Below are positions 32,449 to 44,520 of a stretch of 64,000 nucleotides of DNA, piece after piece. This DNA is from Primulina eburnea. Taxonomy: Eukaryota > Streptophyta > Magnoliopsida > Lamiales > Gesneriaceae. The stretch covers positions 43,251,642 to 43,315,641 of the forward strand of contig NC_133101.1 of assembly GCF_022965805.1 (NCBI RefSeq). The letters are read 5' to 3'. The notes beneath the pieces are model-generated. The model saw only the letters and a list, made by a program, of their open reading frames with translations, was not told the DNA's origin and made no database searches. Both the position numbers and the translations under genes were made by a program. Within the stretch, counting starts at the first letter, position 1. Each line of letters opens with the position of its first letter.

Positions 32449-32759
32449 CAAAAATAGTTTTGATGATGATGGAGGACTTGATGGTTGAACTGGCTGGGCT
32501 GAGATTACCTTTGCTAGTTTTTCCGCATTAGTATGATCTTAAAGATTTTATGACGTTGATAACTTTTGATGTTTTTGAGTAGTTTTGAGAGAATTTAAGA
32601 TGCTTATGCTTTACTTTGAAAAATACTAGTTTTAGGATTTGGTTTGATGTTTTACGATTTTATGTTTTGCACTGCGTTCTTTTGGATTTTTAAATAGTGA
32701 GTTGGTGAATTGTTTTAAATGTTGCAAAATATATTTATGCAAATATATATATATATATA

Positions 32760-32790
<31 letters not shown>

Positions 32791-32852
32791 TCGGCCGAGC
32801 ATAATAAAAAAATTTCTATTATATTTTAAAAAAAATAAATAGTAGACGTTTC
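32449..32852 (+). mobile_element. 3' end of another gypsy LTR
   Basis: GATGATGATGGAGGACTTG, TTTTTCCGCATTAGTATG and the terminal AGTAGACGTTTCA resemble the 3' end of the LTR at 34927-37689 and, inverted, the TGAAACG start of family C. Its 5' part is missing. A TA microsatellite lies at 32741-32790. Confidence 0.6.
32741..32790. repeat. TA microsatellite in two blocks
   Basis: Roughly 45 bases of TA repeats interrupted by TTAA, immediately before TCGGCCGAGC. Confidence 0.9.
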
Positions 32853-33535
32853 AGTTATGGGTTGTCGAGAGTGGAACGAAATCACTTTGTTGGGTATCAT
32901 TGTTTATTTTGATTGTAGCAGAGTCCATCAAATGAATTATAGCGTTGATCAAAGTAGGTTCGTCAGATGTTTAAGATCTCCTTTAATTTTGGTTTCAATG
33001 GATAATTTGGGTTTGTTCAGTTTGATTTCAATTATGTATCAAAAACAAATAAATTGAACAAAAATAACCAATTTTTTCTAATTGTACCTGAAATTTTTTT
33101 TAGATCTATTTTATTCAATTCATATTGGGTTTGAGTTCTGATCGAAGCTCTTTTACCTAGATTATTCTATTTTGTAAGGATCTAATATCATCTGTCATTA
33201 TTCTCTTACTTTTTTGCCCTAGCTTTTTTGAATGCCTATAGTTAATGTTGTCTAATTGTTTTTTAAACATTTTTGTTAAATCATTTATGTCAACAAAAAT
33301 AGTCGATTTTATTTTGTTCCATATTTTGATTTTGATGAAAATTTTGGTTCTATTGGTTTTCTTTGAACAAAATCGGTTTTAAAAAAAATCGGTTAAAAAG
33401 AGGCTTAGAAGAAGTAGGGGATTTGTTTATAATAGAGCTGAACTACATACAATTTAGGGGGTACGGTGCCAATAGAAATTAGCTAATAATTTAACCAACA
33501 TTGTTGCACACTATATCTAAGAGTGGTAAATTACA
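32853..33535. other. AT-rich stretch with no recognised feature
   Basis: About 680 bases without a supported gene or repeat. The 66-codon frame 32857-33057 has no recognisable domain. It may be older unmasked transposon or original host DNA. Confidence 0.5.
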
Positions 33536-33793
33536 TGAATTTAGAAATTAATCAAAAGGGGAACAAAGCAACAGCCGAAGCATTTCATAAATGTAGAGAA
33601 CTTGCAAAAATGGATTCTCCATAACCGTAACCGCAATGCAGAAGAAGAATTACACGAGCTCATAGTCAATGAACTTGTTCTCTTAACTGAAAAACATATC
33701 TCCTAATATTTGTATATAACAAAAGAAAATAAGACAACTAAGCATAAGCTAGCGTGTGTACATAAAACATGTTTCCAAAGTACACTTCTAATA
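33536..33793 (-). mobile_element. Probable short 3' LTR of the minus-strand copia
   Basis: Directly past the end of copia RNase H, the minus strand reads a purine tract TTGAGAGGAAG (33794-33804) and then TATTAGAAGTG, a decayed TGTTAGA copia LTR start. A possible LTR end (CA on the minus strand) is at 33536, giving about 258 bases. The matching 5' LTR is not in the window, so the left border is tentative. Confidence 0.45.
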
Positions 33794-33805
33794 CTTCCTC
33801 TCAAT

Positions 33806-34926
33806 ATGGAGAATGTATATTTTGAATTTCCATCTTGACTAACAAGTCCCGATATCTTCCTAGGAGAAGAGATTTGGTGAAGATGTCAGCCATTTGCAAA
33901 TGAGAAGCAAATAAAACCTTGATGATTCCGGCTTGTATTCTTTCACGTACAACAAGCAATCGATCTCGATATGCTTTGTTCGCTCATTAAAGACCGGATT
34001 TGAAGCAATGTGTATAGCTGACTGACTGTCACTGAATAAGGCCACCGGACCAGCAATGTGGACACATGGATCTTTCGACAAGCACAACATCCAGACTACT
34101 TCACAAGTGCCATTTGCCATTGACCTATACTACGCTTCAGCTGAAGACTTAAACATGGTATGTTGCTTTTTGACTTCCAGGATATGATGGAATCTCCAAG
34201 AAGCACACAAAAGCCAAAAGTCGATCTTCGAGTATCTGGGCAAGCTGCCCAATCAGAATATGTGAATAAGCTCAACTTTAGGGCAGAGGATGAACTATAG
34301 AATTGTCTGTTACCAGCCGTTCCCTTGATATATTTTACCACCGAGTAAACTTCTTGCATATGTTTATCTCGTGGAGCATATACAAATTAGCTAAGTTTGT
34401 TAAAACAATAAGCCAAATCAGGCCGAGTGACTGTAAGATATAAGAGTTTGCCCACCAACTTACGATACATGGAGGAATCAGGGAGCAATTCACCATCATC
34501 ATACATAAGCTTGAGGTTAATGTCCTTAGGTGTCGTTCGTGGTTTACACCCAAGGAGACCAGTGTTAGTGAGCAGCTGTAAAGCGTAGTGACACTAGAAA
34601 ATATAAATTCCACGCTTTGATCTTGCAACTTCAATTCCAATGAAGTACTTTTAGATCACCTAAATCCTTCAATTTAAAATGATCATCGAGAAATATCTTT
34701 AAGGCCCTAGCTTCTGCCTCATCATTTGTCGCTAAAACCACATCATCCACATAGATAACAATGCTATGAATTGCATCTTTATGAGTTCGAGGGAACAAAG
34801 AGTGATCTGCTTGTGATTGAACAAAACCAATACGAAGCAAAGTTGATGAAAACTTTGTATACCACTGTCATGATGCTTGTTTAAGGTCGTACAAGGACTT
34901 GTGTAACTTGCAACAGCGTGAGAAGG
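33806..34926 (-). pseudogene. Copia pol: C-terminal reverse transcriptase and RNase H
   Basis: Minus-strand fragments in several frames: HKSLYDLKQAS, IGFVQSQADHSLF, then IVIYVDDVVLATND with the copia catalytic YVDD, and HFKLKDLGDLK; then LFTYSDWAACPDTRRSTFGF and VALFSDSQSAIHIASNPVFNERTKHIEIDC of RNase H. Frameshifts and stops separate the pieces. The upstream half of RT lies at 37690-38057 beyond a solo LTR, and integrase at 41474-42720 beyond the CACTA insertion, so all are one element. Confidence 0.9.
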
Positions 34927-37689
34927 TGGTAAGGTCTAATGCCCCAAAAAAATCAGTACACGTAAACCGCATGCATGCAAATGATTTTAATTGCCTATTC
35001 ATTTTATTTAATTGTTTTTAATTGCTCAAATGATATATAGTATATGATTGAAAGTCTAATTGCATGATTTCATGAAAACTAAAGATTTTATCCAAATACT
35101 CGATAATAGGATGTGGAAAGGAAACCGGGGCGACCAAAATAAAATATTCTTCGTTAAATATTTTTGAGGCTTAATAATATGATTATAGATGATTAAAATT
35201 TTATTAAAATACTGGAGCCAAATTATTTTACGAGACGAGCATGATTTTATTCGAGAAGCCGGTTTTGGGAAAACGAGGGACCTTTAAAGGACCAAAAGTA
35301 TTATTATTTAAAACTAATTTTTTGTAAACTTGTATTTTTCAATTAAATAGGTGTTATTGGGCTTAATTTACCAAAGATTAGTAGGCTCGATTGCACCTAA
35401 ACTCAAAAGCCCAAAACCCAAGCCCATTAACATGCTAATTTTAAATCTATAAAATAGAAACCTAGGGTCTTCCTAAGCCTTACATCAACAGAAAATTCAC
35501 ACACAACACATATACCATATTTTCGAGATTTGGAAAAGGAAAAAACAAGGATTCTTTGTCGTCCGTTCGTCCTTCTTCTCACCCCACGCCAACGATCGTA
35601 TATTCGAGCGTTCTAAAACGCAAAGGCATGCTTCCACACTCCTTTTACGCATCATTCAAGTCATACTATGCTTGTGTTATTTTTTTTTTGCACGAAAAAT
35701 ATTTAAACACAATTAGTTTAATGATAGAACAAATATTTTCAATTTTTTTTGATGATTTTACTCTTGTTTGAAAAATATTATGATTCCTAAGGACACGCTG
35801 CCAATATGAGGTGTTTAAAGAATGGGAAAAGAATCATTAAGGAAAAACACGAGGGCTGGAGTCGTGCTTGGCTAGGAAGAAACGAGCCTAAGGTTTTCTA
35901 TGGGGGGCCACGCGATCATGGGTCGGCTTGGTGCATGGAGACGTGCGGCTCAGTCAGGGCTCGGGTAGGGGCCTGTGCTCGACGTGGTTCAGGATTAGGA
36001 CATGTCCTAGCAAGGCTAGGACTCTTGGATAGCAGCTAGGGAAGAGTCCACAAAGGGTAGAACTCTTCCCCACACACGTGGATGGAAGGCTGCTGCTAGG
36101 GTGGTTCACGGCTGGGTTGGGGTTGTCTAGGCTGGTCTAGTAGGGTCTATGGAAGATGGCTAGGGGTAGTGGCAGGGCTTTGTGCAGCCGTGGTTTGTGG
36201 TGGCTCGAGGGGATGAGGGCCGCGACTTGGAGAGAGGAATAGGTCTGCACGGGATTTGACAGGGTCTTGGAATGGTTCATGCTTGTCTATGATAGATCGG
36301 TTATGGTCCAGGAGGGTATGTGAATGGTCTGGTCAATGATGGATCTGTGGTGGCTCTAGGGATTTGAGCTGTGGCTCAATATGGGTAGGCTAGGGTTCGA
36401 ATTTTGGCTTGGTGAAAGGAAGTGCTTGAACCATGGTCCAAAAGGGTCGATTCATGGTTCAAGAGGGTAGATTAGGTATGAAAAGGCTATGATTAAAGTT
36501 TGGGACTAAAATATTTAAGTTTGAACTAATTCAAAAATTAACGCTTCACGGTTTAGTAATTAAAGAATTAAATCAAAAAGTCCGAGTTTACGTTAAACAA
36601 AAATTTTTCCAGTCAAATTTAAGTTTAAATATTTATTTGGGACCATCTCGAGTCAACAAAGGTGAGCAAAAGTCAAAATCAAGGATTTTTGAGTCCAGGG
36701 GCAAAACGATCAATTTACACCTGGGTAGTACAAAAAGGTCTGGCAATGTACCGAAAAATCATAAGGCATGCTAAATGATATTTTAAACGTTTATGATGAA
36801 AATATGAGGTTTTATGATTTATGATAAAGCTGTGTAATTTTTACTGATAAAATGTTATTTTACGAATTTGTAAAGGACACGATATTTTATGGTTAAAAAG
36901 AAAAGAAAAATATTTTGAAGGATGTGAATTAACTATGACAAAAAAGATATGATGTATGATTATTGTGAATATCGTGAGGGAGAAGGCTCCAGAGGGAGCC
37001 TGTTTACGGGAGAAGGCCTCATAGAGAGCTCAACGATCGTATTTCCATTTTACATCAGTGCCTAGTGCCTGTCCCCATGCCCAATGGTGAGCTAAGACTG
37101 ATTAGTCGACCACATGATACAACTAGTCACTTTCAAGGATTAAACTTCACCTAAAATGATAAATGATGGAAATCTTTATGATTTACAGATTTATTATTAA
37201 ATTATGCCTACAAATTTATGGTAGCTTATTTTGAATCAAAGTATGACTTTTAATGCACGTGCTTGTATATGTATTATTTGTTACTCATGTTTAGAACGTG
37301 TTGAGTCATTAATGATTAGACTCATTAGGTTTGAATGTTGCAGGTGAGGATGATATTGAGGGAAGCGCTGAAGCTTGAGTAGATCGAGTCCGACAGTACA
37401 CTCTCGAGGGACATTATTTTCCGTATTAGCTTGGTAGTCAAAGTCTTAAAGATTTTGTTAATGATTTAATTAGAAATTTTTATACTTTATTTTGAAGTTA
37501 ATGTTGATCATGTTAATGGTTGACGTATGATTGTTAATTGACGAGTTCGGGATTTTATGCTTTGTAAAATTTTTAGATGTAAAATTATTTTGGATGTTGG
37601 AATGTTAAGTTATTTTAAATATGAATTTAAAATTTTATGTTTTAAAAAAAATTAGTAGGATTTTAAGTTAAAAAGTAGTGGATGTTTCA
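34927..37689 (+). mobile_element. Solo gypsy LTR inside copia reverse transcriptase
   Basis: Copia RT stops at about 34927 and resumes at 37690. The insert has the GGTCTAATGCCCC...ATCAGTACACG start (TG lost or displaced), a G-rich domain at 35860-36480 mirroring the C-rich domain of LTRs B and C, the conserved hairpin at 36039-36071, a GAGTCATTAATGATTAGACTC dyad near 37303, TTGCAGGTGAGG, and a GATGTTTCA end. I could not find a clean target duplication, so the left border may be off by up to 10 bases. G-rich ORFs are artefacts. Confidence 0.78.
36039..36071. repeat. Conserved hairpin in the solo LTR
   Basis: GGGAAGAGTCC pairs with the GAACTCTTCCCC arm, with a 10-base loop. Variant of the stem in LTRs B and C, read on the opposite strand as expected for opposite orientation. 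Confidence 0.75.
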
Positions 37690-38057
37690 TTAGAACTCCC
37701 CCTTGATCTGATAACCAGGAGGTAATGACATGTGTACCTCTTCAGAAATATCACCGTGCAAGAAGGAATAATTGACATGTAATTGCATCAAGTGCCAGCC
37801 ACGCACAACTTCAAAAGCCAATAAACTCTGAACTGTAACAAGCTTGGCAACAGGGGAAAATATCTCAAATTAATTTATCCTTTCTTGTTGAGTATATCCA
37901 TTTGCCACTAAGCGAGCCTTATAGCGTTCTAAAGTGCCATCAGCCAAGAATTTGGCTTTATCTACCCATTTACAACCCACAACACTTTTACCAGGTGGCA
38001 AAGGTACAGCGGTCCAATTCCATTTGTTTTCCAAGGCTTGCAATTCATTCAACATGC
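37690..38057 (-). pseudogene. Copia pol: N-terminal reverse transcriptase
   Basis: Minus-strand frame with LNELQALENKWNWTAVPLPP, VGCKWVDKAKF, LERYKARLVANGYTQQE, then a TAA (near 37870) and, in the same frame, FSPVAKLVTV and HGDISEEVHMSLPPGY. This is the start of copia RT. Its preceding residues continue at 41474 beyond the CACTA insertion, with ATG duplicated. Confidence 0.9.
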
Positions 38058-39304
38058 ACTACAACAAAAACGCCAAACGAGAACGATAAAATCCGTTGTC
38101 GTAGGCCATTTAAAACTGTTGTAACTGAGGGTGTGGTTGAAAGTGTCTATCAACGACAACGGTTTTGCAACGGTGTTAAACCGTTGTAATTTCTAGCAAC
38201 GACAACGGTTTTGCAAGGGTTTTGAACCGTTGTCGTAGCTATTTTAAAATTGTTGTTAAAGTCAGTGTTGTCAAATGGTCCGTTCAAAGACAACGGTTTT
38301 TGACTGTTGTCGTAGCTACAATTTGCGACGGTTTTTAAAATCGTCGCAAAATAAAAAGTGTTGTCGAAACTACAATTTGCGACGGTTTTAACAACCGTCG
38401 CAAAAGATATTTGCAACGGTCTCTATATAACAACTGTCGCTAATTAGCAACGGTTTGAAATCCCGTTGCTAAGTTTAGCGACGGTTTACTTTTTCCCGTC
38501 GCTATATTTAGCGACGGTATGCATGTGAAAAACCGTCTCTATTTAGCGATCGTGTATAGATTCTGTCGCTAATATTTTAGGTAAAATAAAAAAAATTTAA
38601 GAATTTAATAAATCTGTGTTTTCAATTGATACAATCGTGTAAGAGATAAAAAATTTAAAAGTCGTGAAGTGATAAAATCGTGTAAGAGATTAAAAAATTT
38701 TAATCGTTTTGAAGTGGTAAAAAAATCGTGTAAGAGATAAAAATTTTAAGTGTTGTAAAGTGGTAAAATCGTGTAAGAGATAAAAATTTTAAGTGTTGTA
38801 AAGTTGTAAAATCGTGAAGAGACAAAAATTTAAGTGTTGTGAAGTTGTAAAATCGTGTGAGTGAGAAAAATTTTAATTGTTGTGAATTGAAGTGGAAGAA
38901 ATTGAAGCAAATTTGCATGTATTTATAGAGAGTGGTGAAAGAAAATGGGGGGAAGTTTAGGCGGGAAGGAATTTTTTTGAAAATGGCAACGGTTTTAGTT
39001 AAACCGTCGCGAAATTATAAATCGGCGACAGTTAAATCTAAAGCGTCGCTAACGTTTGCGACGGTTTTTTTTTTAACGGTCGCCAAATTTAGCAATGGGT
39101 TTGGCAAATCCGTCGCTATTTTTAAACATGCCACAGGTTTTTTAACTGTCGCTAAATTTAGCGACGATGTAGATTAAACTGTCGCAAATTTATAAATCGG
39201 CGACGGTTTAATAGCGACGGTTAAAGAAAAAACAGTCGCTAAATAGTTGTCGAATGTCTCAAAAATACGCTTATACAAATGTCGTTTACCATTTTTCTTG
39301 TAGT
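38058..39304. mobile_element. Left CACTA module
   Basis: Termini CACTACAACAAAAACGCC and the inverse of CACTACAAGAAAAATGG match, with a shared AAACGA continuing the inverted repeat to about 28 bases. Both arms are packed with GCGACGGTTT/AAACCGTCGC; the AT-rich middle holds a tandem repeat. Its own flanks (ATG and AGA) do not match. Confidence 0.78.
38626..38890 (+). repeat. About six tandem units of AAAATCGTGTAAGAGATAAA
   Basis: Period about 43-58 bases, each with AATCGTGTAAGAGA and TTTTAAGTGTTGTAAAGT, in the centre of the left CACTA module. Confidence 0.85.
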
Positions 39305-40927
39305 GAGAATCCAAAACTGTTGTCTTTAATAATTTTTTTAATTAGGTAAAATTTTTGTATTAAATTTCTTTTAATTTATAATATATATATAATAATTAAA
39401 CCAAAAATAACAATCGAAAACAAAATATTTACCACGTTAAATCCGTTACTATGTTATGTTCAAAATCCATCTTCCAAAATATGCCAACGATAAACAAAAA
39501 TTTTACAAATTTGAATTTAGTATTGCAATTGACCTTGATACATGTTCGTCATCAACGTGGCAATGTGGCAGTAGAGTCCCACAATATCAACATTTTCCAA
39601 ACAAAAAATACGTATATACTGCAATCTTTTGTCATCATCGGCCTCGATCTCCTCAAACTCATCAACATTTATGCATCAAAACCTTCCCCTGCCATTTCAT
39701 CCCTGGCTTATAATCCACAAATAGAAAGCCCATTAAAAACCCATTTTCGTACTTACAGAGTTGGATTCCAAAATGGCGATTCCTTATCCAGCAACATTCA
39801 TGGTTACTCGTACCTTGTGTTTACTATTTTCCGGTTCATCTTTTTACCTTATGTTTTAACCAAGAACCCTTATATTACATTAAATTCCCAAATTCAAATA
39901 AATTTATTATTATCTCAATTGTTCTCCAAGCTACAAATAAATATAGATCATGTCATAGTAAGGTTATGATTTAACATGAGTAGTTTAGCCCGTCATTCAG
40001 GCTATTCTCTTGAAATATAAAAATAAAACAGTAAATAAAAACAAAATAAATAAAAAAAAACTTACAAAAGTTGTATTCAAAACATGAAGCTTTTATTTAA
40101 TTCGTAAGAAGGGTTGTTTACAGAGAGGAAATAGAGGGGAGCAAACTTGACCGTATTCTTCTAAAAACACAATACAACCTATAAATAAATGGAAGAGCCG
40201 GACATCAAACCAGGATTCTAACTAAATATATAAACAATACAATGCTTTATAAAAGAAAATAGTAACATGGTTACAAACGTCAAAAAGTCTATAGTGATAT
40301 TCCACCAACTTTATTAAATATGAATATTTTAATCATCTTTAATATTTTCTTTTAATGAATTTATATAATTTTCAAAAATATCACTAATATGGGAAGGAAT
40401 ATCTTCCTTTGGGTCTTGAGAATTTTGAATCTGCATTAGATGGATAAATTGGTTTTCACTTGACTCGGATACCATAGATTTATCTGATTTGGAGTCAGAA
40501 CATGCAATGTTCTTATAAAGATCTTTCTTCAGTTTTTCAATGTAGACTTCAATCATCTTTTTTTTAGAATAAATATCAGAATATTTCGGAGTAAGAAGCT
40601 TGAAAGGACTCATTGAATCCTGCTCTTTTTCTTGTTGTTTATTAAAATCTTTCTGATATAAAGAAATTTTTTCTTCCATATGTTGAAGAATTTTGGAGCC
40701 ATAGAGCTTTCCTGTATTAGGGTCTTCTCTTAATAATTTGTCCCAAAATTTTGTGAACTAACCCTCCATAAGCAAGGATATTCTGGTTGTAACCTCCATA
40801 TCCATGGAATTCCGAATTCCATAAAGAACAGACATAAAATCTTACAATCGATTCAATGTTCTGAAAATGATTTTTTAATACTTGAGAAATTTTTTAACCA
40901 AGTATTCATTGGTTTTATGAAAAATCC
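39305..40927. other. Passenger DNA between the two CACTA modules
   Basis: About 1.6 kb without CACTA subterminal repeats. It includes an AT-rich stretch, a 172-codon plus-strand frame (39451-39969) with no recognisable domain and low-complexity composition, and the minus-strand ORF at 40329-40679. I cannot assign its origin. Confidence 0.55.
40329..40740 (-). pseudogene. Unrecognised viral- or retroelement-like coding remnant
   Basis: A 116-codon open frame (40329-40679) is lysine- and glutamate-rich. The same frame upstream of its ATG reads FTKFWDKLLREDPNTGK, and a neighbouring frame just before has a PWIW motif, so an older reading frame was broken by a frameshift and a TAG. The combination of PWIW and FTKFWDKLL reminds me of a protein family in plant retroelement or endogenous pararetrovirus-like repeats, but I cannot name it with confidence. 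It could also be a captured host gene fragment. Confidence 0.35.
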
Positions 40928-41473
40928 ACTACAAGAAAAATGTTAAACGACAACGGATAAAATCCGTTGTCGTAGACACTCAACAACTGTTACCAAATTT
41001 TAATTTAGCGACGAATTGTAAAACCGTCACTACTTAAAATCGGCGACAGTTTACAAAACCGTCGCTAGTTTAAAAACCGTAAATCGGCGACGGAATTTTC
41101 TAAAACCGTCGCCGATTTAAATTAGCGACGGTTTATACTTCGTCGCTAAATTCAAATTTGTGACGGTTTTAGTAAACCCGTCGCTAATAGCGATGGTTTT
41201 TTTGGTTAAACTGTCGCTATTTTTAACAACGGCTCTCTAAAATCGTTGAAATTTCTCCGAAAAAACACGCTAATCCACAACAGTTTTGTATAAACCGTTG
41301 TCTTTTAGCGTGTTTTTGAGGGTCAATGACAACAGTTTTGTATAAACCGTTGTCGTTTGCTGCTTTTTAACAACGGTTTTCACTAAAACCGTTGTTAAAA
41401 AGCAAAAAACAACGGTTTTTTAAAAAAACCGTTGTCTTTTGAGTGTGGTTGAATGCATATTTTGTTGTAGTGA
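40928..41473. mobile_element. Right CACTA module
   Basis: CACTACAAGAAAAATGTTAA to TTTTGTTGTAGTG, 546 bases, almost entirely subterminal repeats: GCGACGGTTT types in the left half and CAACGGTTT/AAACCGTTG types in the right. Its own flanks (ATC and ATG) do not match. Confidence 0.78.
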
Positions 41474-42720
41474 TGGCTTGAAGCCACTCCAAAGAAACTA
41501 AAACTTGAGAGAATGATTGGGGCTCAACAACAGTGGACATATTATTGACAAATGCTCTATATGAAGGAGATAATCTGTGGTCATTGAGCACATTTCTCAA
41601 TGGAAGAGTAATAGAGGAAGGAGTGGTGGAATTAATAGTAAATCAATGATAATCTCATAGGTGATATGGTTGAACATAAAGTCTACCAGAACAAGAGGAT
41701 GAAAGATGTTCAACATGATTAGAGGAGGAGATTGGTTCAGGTAGAGTTGGCAAAACACTGTCAAAGAAGAAATCATCTTGAGACAGGTTTTGACTCTCAA
41801 AGGGAAACACATTCTCATGGAAAACAACATTACGAGATATTAAGTTTCATTTGTTTCTAGAATGAGGAGTTTATATACCTTGTAACTAATGGATAACCAA
41901 GGAAGACAGACTTTATGGCTCAAGGGGAAAACTTCGTCCATGGTCTTGGCAGTATTAAACCATAACACCAACAGCCAAAGGACTTGAGGTGTGAGTAGTT
42001 TGGGAGTTTATGGTATAACAACTCAAATGGGGATTTGTTACTCAAACATGGAGAAGGAGTTCTATTTATCAGATAGACTGCATTATTGATGCAATCAGTC
42101 CAACAAGGCAAAGGAATTCGAGATTGGAACATCAAAGCTCGTGCAACATTCAGAAGATGTTGATATTTGCGTTCCACAACAAAATTTTGTTGTGGACGCT
42201 CAACACAAGATTTGTAGGAAATTATACCTTTGGATCGAAAGAATTCAGCAAAACTTAATTCATGAGCATTGGCTCATCTCACTGCCTTATACATGGCCCC
42301 AGATTGAGTTGAAACCAGCTTAAAAAATTCAGGGAAAATGGTTAACACGTCACCTCCTTTTCAAAAAATCACGCAAGTGAAAAGTGAATGGACATCGACG
42401 ATAGTGATGAAATACTTATATCCTTCGACACTACTGGATGGAAGGGACCCCAAATATCAATGTGGATTATATCAACAAAGAAAATCACGAATGGAATTAT
42501 TTGAAAGAAATGACAATATCTTTTTCTTGGAAATATGACAAATTGAACAATCAAACAATTCATATGTTTTATTGAGTCAATACCCCAATTCTTACCAATT
42601 AAAAAGTTTATGAGGGGAAGGGTGGCCCATACGATAATGCCATAATTTGTTTTGAGTACATGAGACATAACATACAGTTGGAGATAGACTTGAGGTGTCT
42701 AGAACATATATATTGCCAAC
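41474..42720 (-). pseudogene. Copia pol: GAG-preintegrase, integrase and linker to RT
   Basis: Minus-strand order: LWHYRMGHPSPHKLF (pre-integrase) near 42610-42660, then IDIWGPFHP of the integrase core near 42420-42450, then HLLNVARALMFQSRIPLPCW, INRTPSPCLSNKSPFELLY and LKSFGCWCYG (42170-41950), then SPSYRAFVNNMSTVVEP and VSLEWLQA just before the CACTA insertion. Several frameshifts and stops. On the right it is cut at about 42720 by the family A LTR copy 3. Confidence 0.88.
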
Positions 42721-42725
42721 TGTTT

Positions 42726-44417
42726 TGAAAGGGGATTGAGTAAGGTGCCCATATGCGCAACGGAAATTTCAAAAATGTTTTTCAAGGGCAAAAAACCAAG
42801 CACCCTAATCTTATAATGTGTAGCAAATACGAAAACACCAAAGTTTCATACATAGGGTGTTTAGAGTTTTTACCTATCAATCACAAGGATTGATGTTATG
42901 GCTCCAACAAATTTGTAAACAACTAGGCTCTTGATAGGTAGATAAATCTTCAAGCTTCCCTTTGAACACTCCCTGCTCAAATATTAAGCCCACCACCAAC
43001 AAGCTAGAACCCCTCTTATTTTTCACTAGAAAAATAAGAGAATTTTTCTTTGAGAAATGTAAGGATTCCTCAACAATTGAAGAACACAAATTGGGGAGAA
43101 TTATGCCTCAAAATTTCGGCCAAAGGGGTGGGGAGGAGAGAAGGAGGAAATTTTCTTGGTGCTTGAAAAAGTGATGAAGTGCATGAGCATACCATGCATT
43201 GTTCTCTGAAAAAGTTGCCTCCAACCCTTCACCTCCCATGCATGCTTTCTACTTGGGCTTGTAACAATTACAAGGCCCATGGACGTTTATTTAAATTTTC
43301 TCAAACAAATTTGAGACCAATTAAACCTTACTTGATTTTACTCAAGCCCATTATTTTAATAATTATTTCTAATTAGGCTCTACCAGGCCCAATGTTGTTT
43401 AATTAATCCAACACTTGAATTAATTTAATTATTTGGACTCTACTAGGTCCACTAGTGTTTAATTAATTCAACACTTGAGTTAAATTAATTTAGTCCATAA
43501 TAATGTTTATGAAAATCACAATTTTCAAATACATTATTTGTTTGGCCAACTTTTAATTTAGGAACACTTCCTCAAATTAAAAGTTAGATTCTCCTCATAG
43601 AAGTCTTACTTCTATTTTTACTTACGCTTATAAACTCTTTTATAAGCCGTTCAACACATTGAACCATTTTACTTCTCAACGGGATCTTGAAAGCTAGTAC
43701 TTGTGTGGCCCTCAATGGTTAATTGATACAACTAGCCGTGGGTTCACATCTCCATGTGATTCGGACTAGATATGTCCTTATATGAGCATACCCCAATTGT
43801 TCCATTCTTAATTATCAACTCCTTGATAACAAGAACGTCAGAACTCAAGTCTGATAGTACCCAACCAATCAGGTTAAACGCCTAGCAGCATCGCATACAT
43901 GATTCCCTAGGTATCAAATGATATTGCCTGCAAGAACCATTCAATTATGGTTAGCTTATAGTACAATCACTTCAACTCATATATCCCGACCTATTCGACA
44001 ATCATTGGTATATCGAGATTTGTCAATGAATCGATACTATGTGTAATGTCGTAGTTGCATCGATGGTGTAATCTATTAAACCTCTTTCATAATTACCACC
44101 ATATTGTGATCAGAGATTTCATACTACATACACATGAGGTCACATAGGATATCCATACCCGAAGGTAAGCGGTGAATCCCCGACTACAATACATCGACTC
44201 CTATATGTTTCGACAAAACACCCAACCTTGCCACTTGATGACCCCATGAGAGTCGGTAAATAAGTCAAAATGTAATGCTAGCACATAGAGTCTCAATGTT
44301 GTCCCGAGTCATAAGACTAATGGTGTACAACCATAAACTAGGGCGTTTCCACCCGATAAGTGAGAACCACTTGGAAAGTCTTTTATGGAGGGTTGTTCAG
44401 TGCACTCTACAAGGAGC
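42726..44417 (-). mobile_element. Family A copia LTR, copy 3, truncated
   Basis: TGAAAGGGGATTGAG start, then the same blocks as copy 1, including the hairpin region (43399-43480) and single ATAGAAGTC unit, to CAAGGAGCACCT at 44417. About 470 bases present at the far end of copy 1 are absent; the next sequence is a copia pol fragment. Minus orientation. Confidence 0.85.
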
Positions 44418-44520
44418 ACCTCCTTTGCTGCAGCTGATGCAGCAATGTATTCTGCCTGCTTTAGATCATAAATAGATCTCTGAAGTCTGCTTACCTTATG
44501 CTCACTTTCGATTTATGTAA
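44418..44520 (-). pseudogene. Copia pol scar: RT joined directly to RNase H
   Basis: Minus-strand frame reads LQRSIYDLKQA (a reverse transcriptase motif) then immediately EYIAASAAAKE (an RNase H motif); the several hundred residues normally between them are missing. The join lies at a shared GCA. The first residues are cut by LTR C at 44521. Confidence 0.75.

Larger units (their letters stand above)
38058..41473. mobile_element. CACTA-like insertion, apparently composite, TSD ATG
   Basis: Outer ends are CACTACAACAAAA and its inverse TTTTGTTGTAGTG. The trinucleotide ATG stands at 38055-38057 and 41474-41476, and removing the insert restores the copia RT frame (LQA-M-LNELQA), so the whole 3416 bases went in as one unit with a 3-base TSD, as CACTA elements do. 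Inside are a second pair of CACTA ends (39304 and 40928) facing the centre. Subterminal repeats of GCGACGGTTT and CAACGGTTT fill both arms. No transposase is visible, so it is non-autonomous. Confidence 0.85.

Noticed and set aside
39451..39969. 172-codon plus-strand frame in the CACTA passenger DNA
   Set aside because: No recognisable motif, low-complexity composition; not enough to call a gene.
38058..41473. Interpreting the subterminal GCGACGGTTT repeats as a MULE or a satellite
   Set aside because: The CACTAC termini, 3-base duplication and restored host frame fit a CACTA element better.
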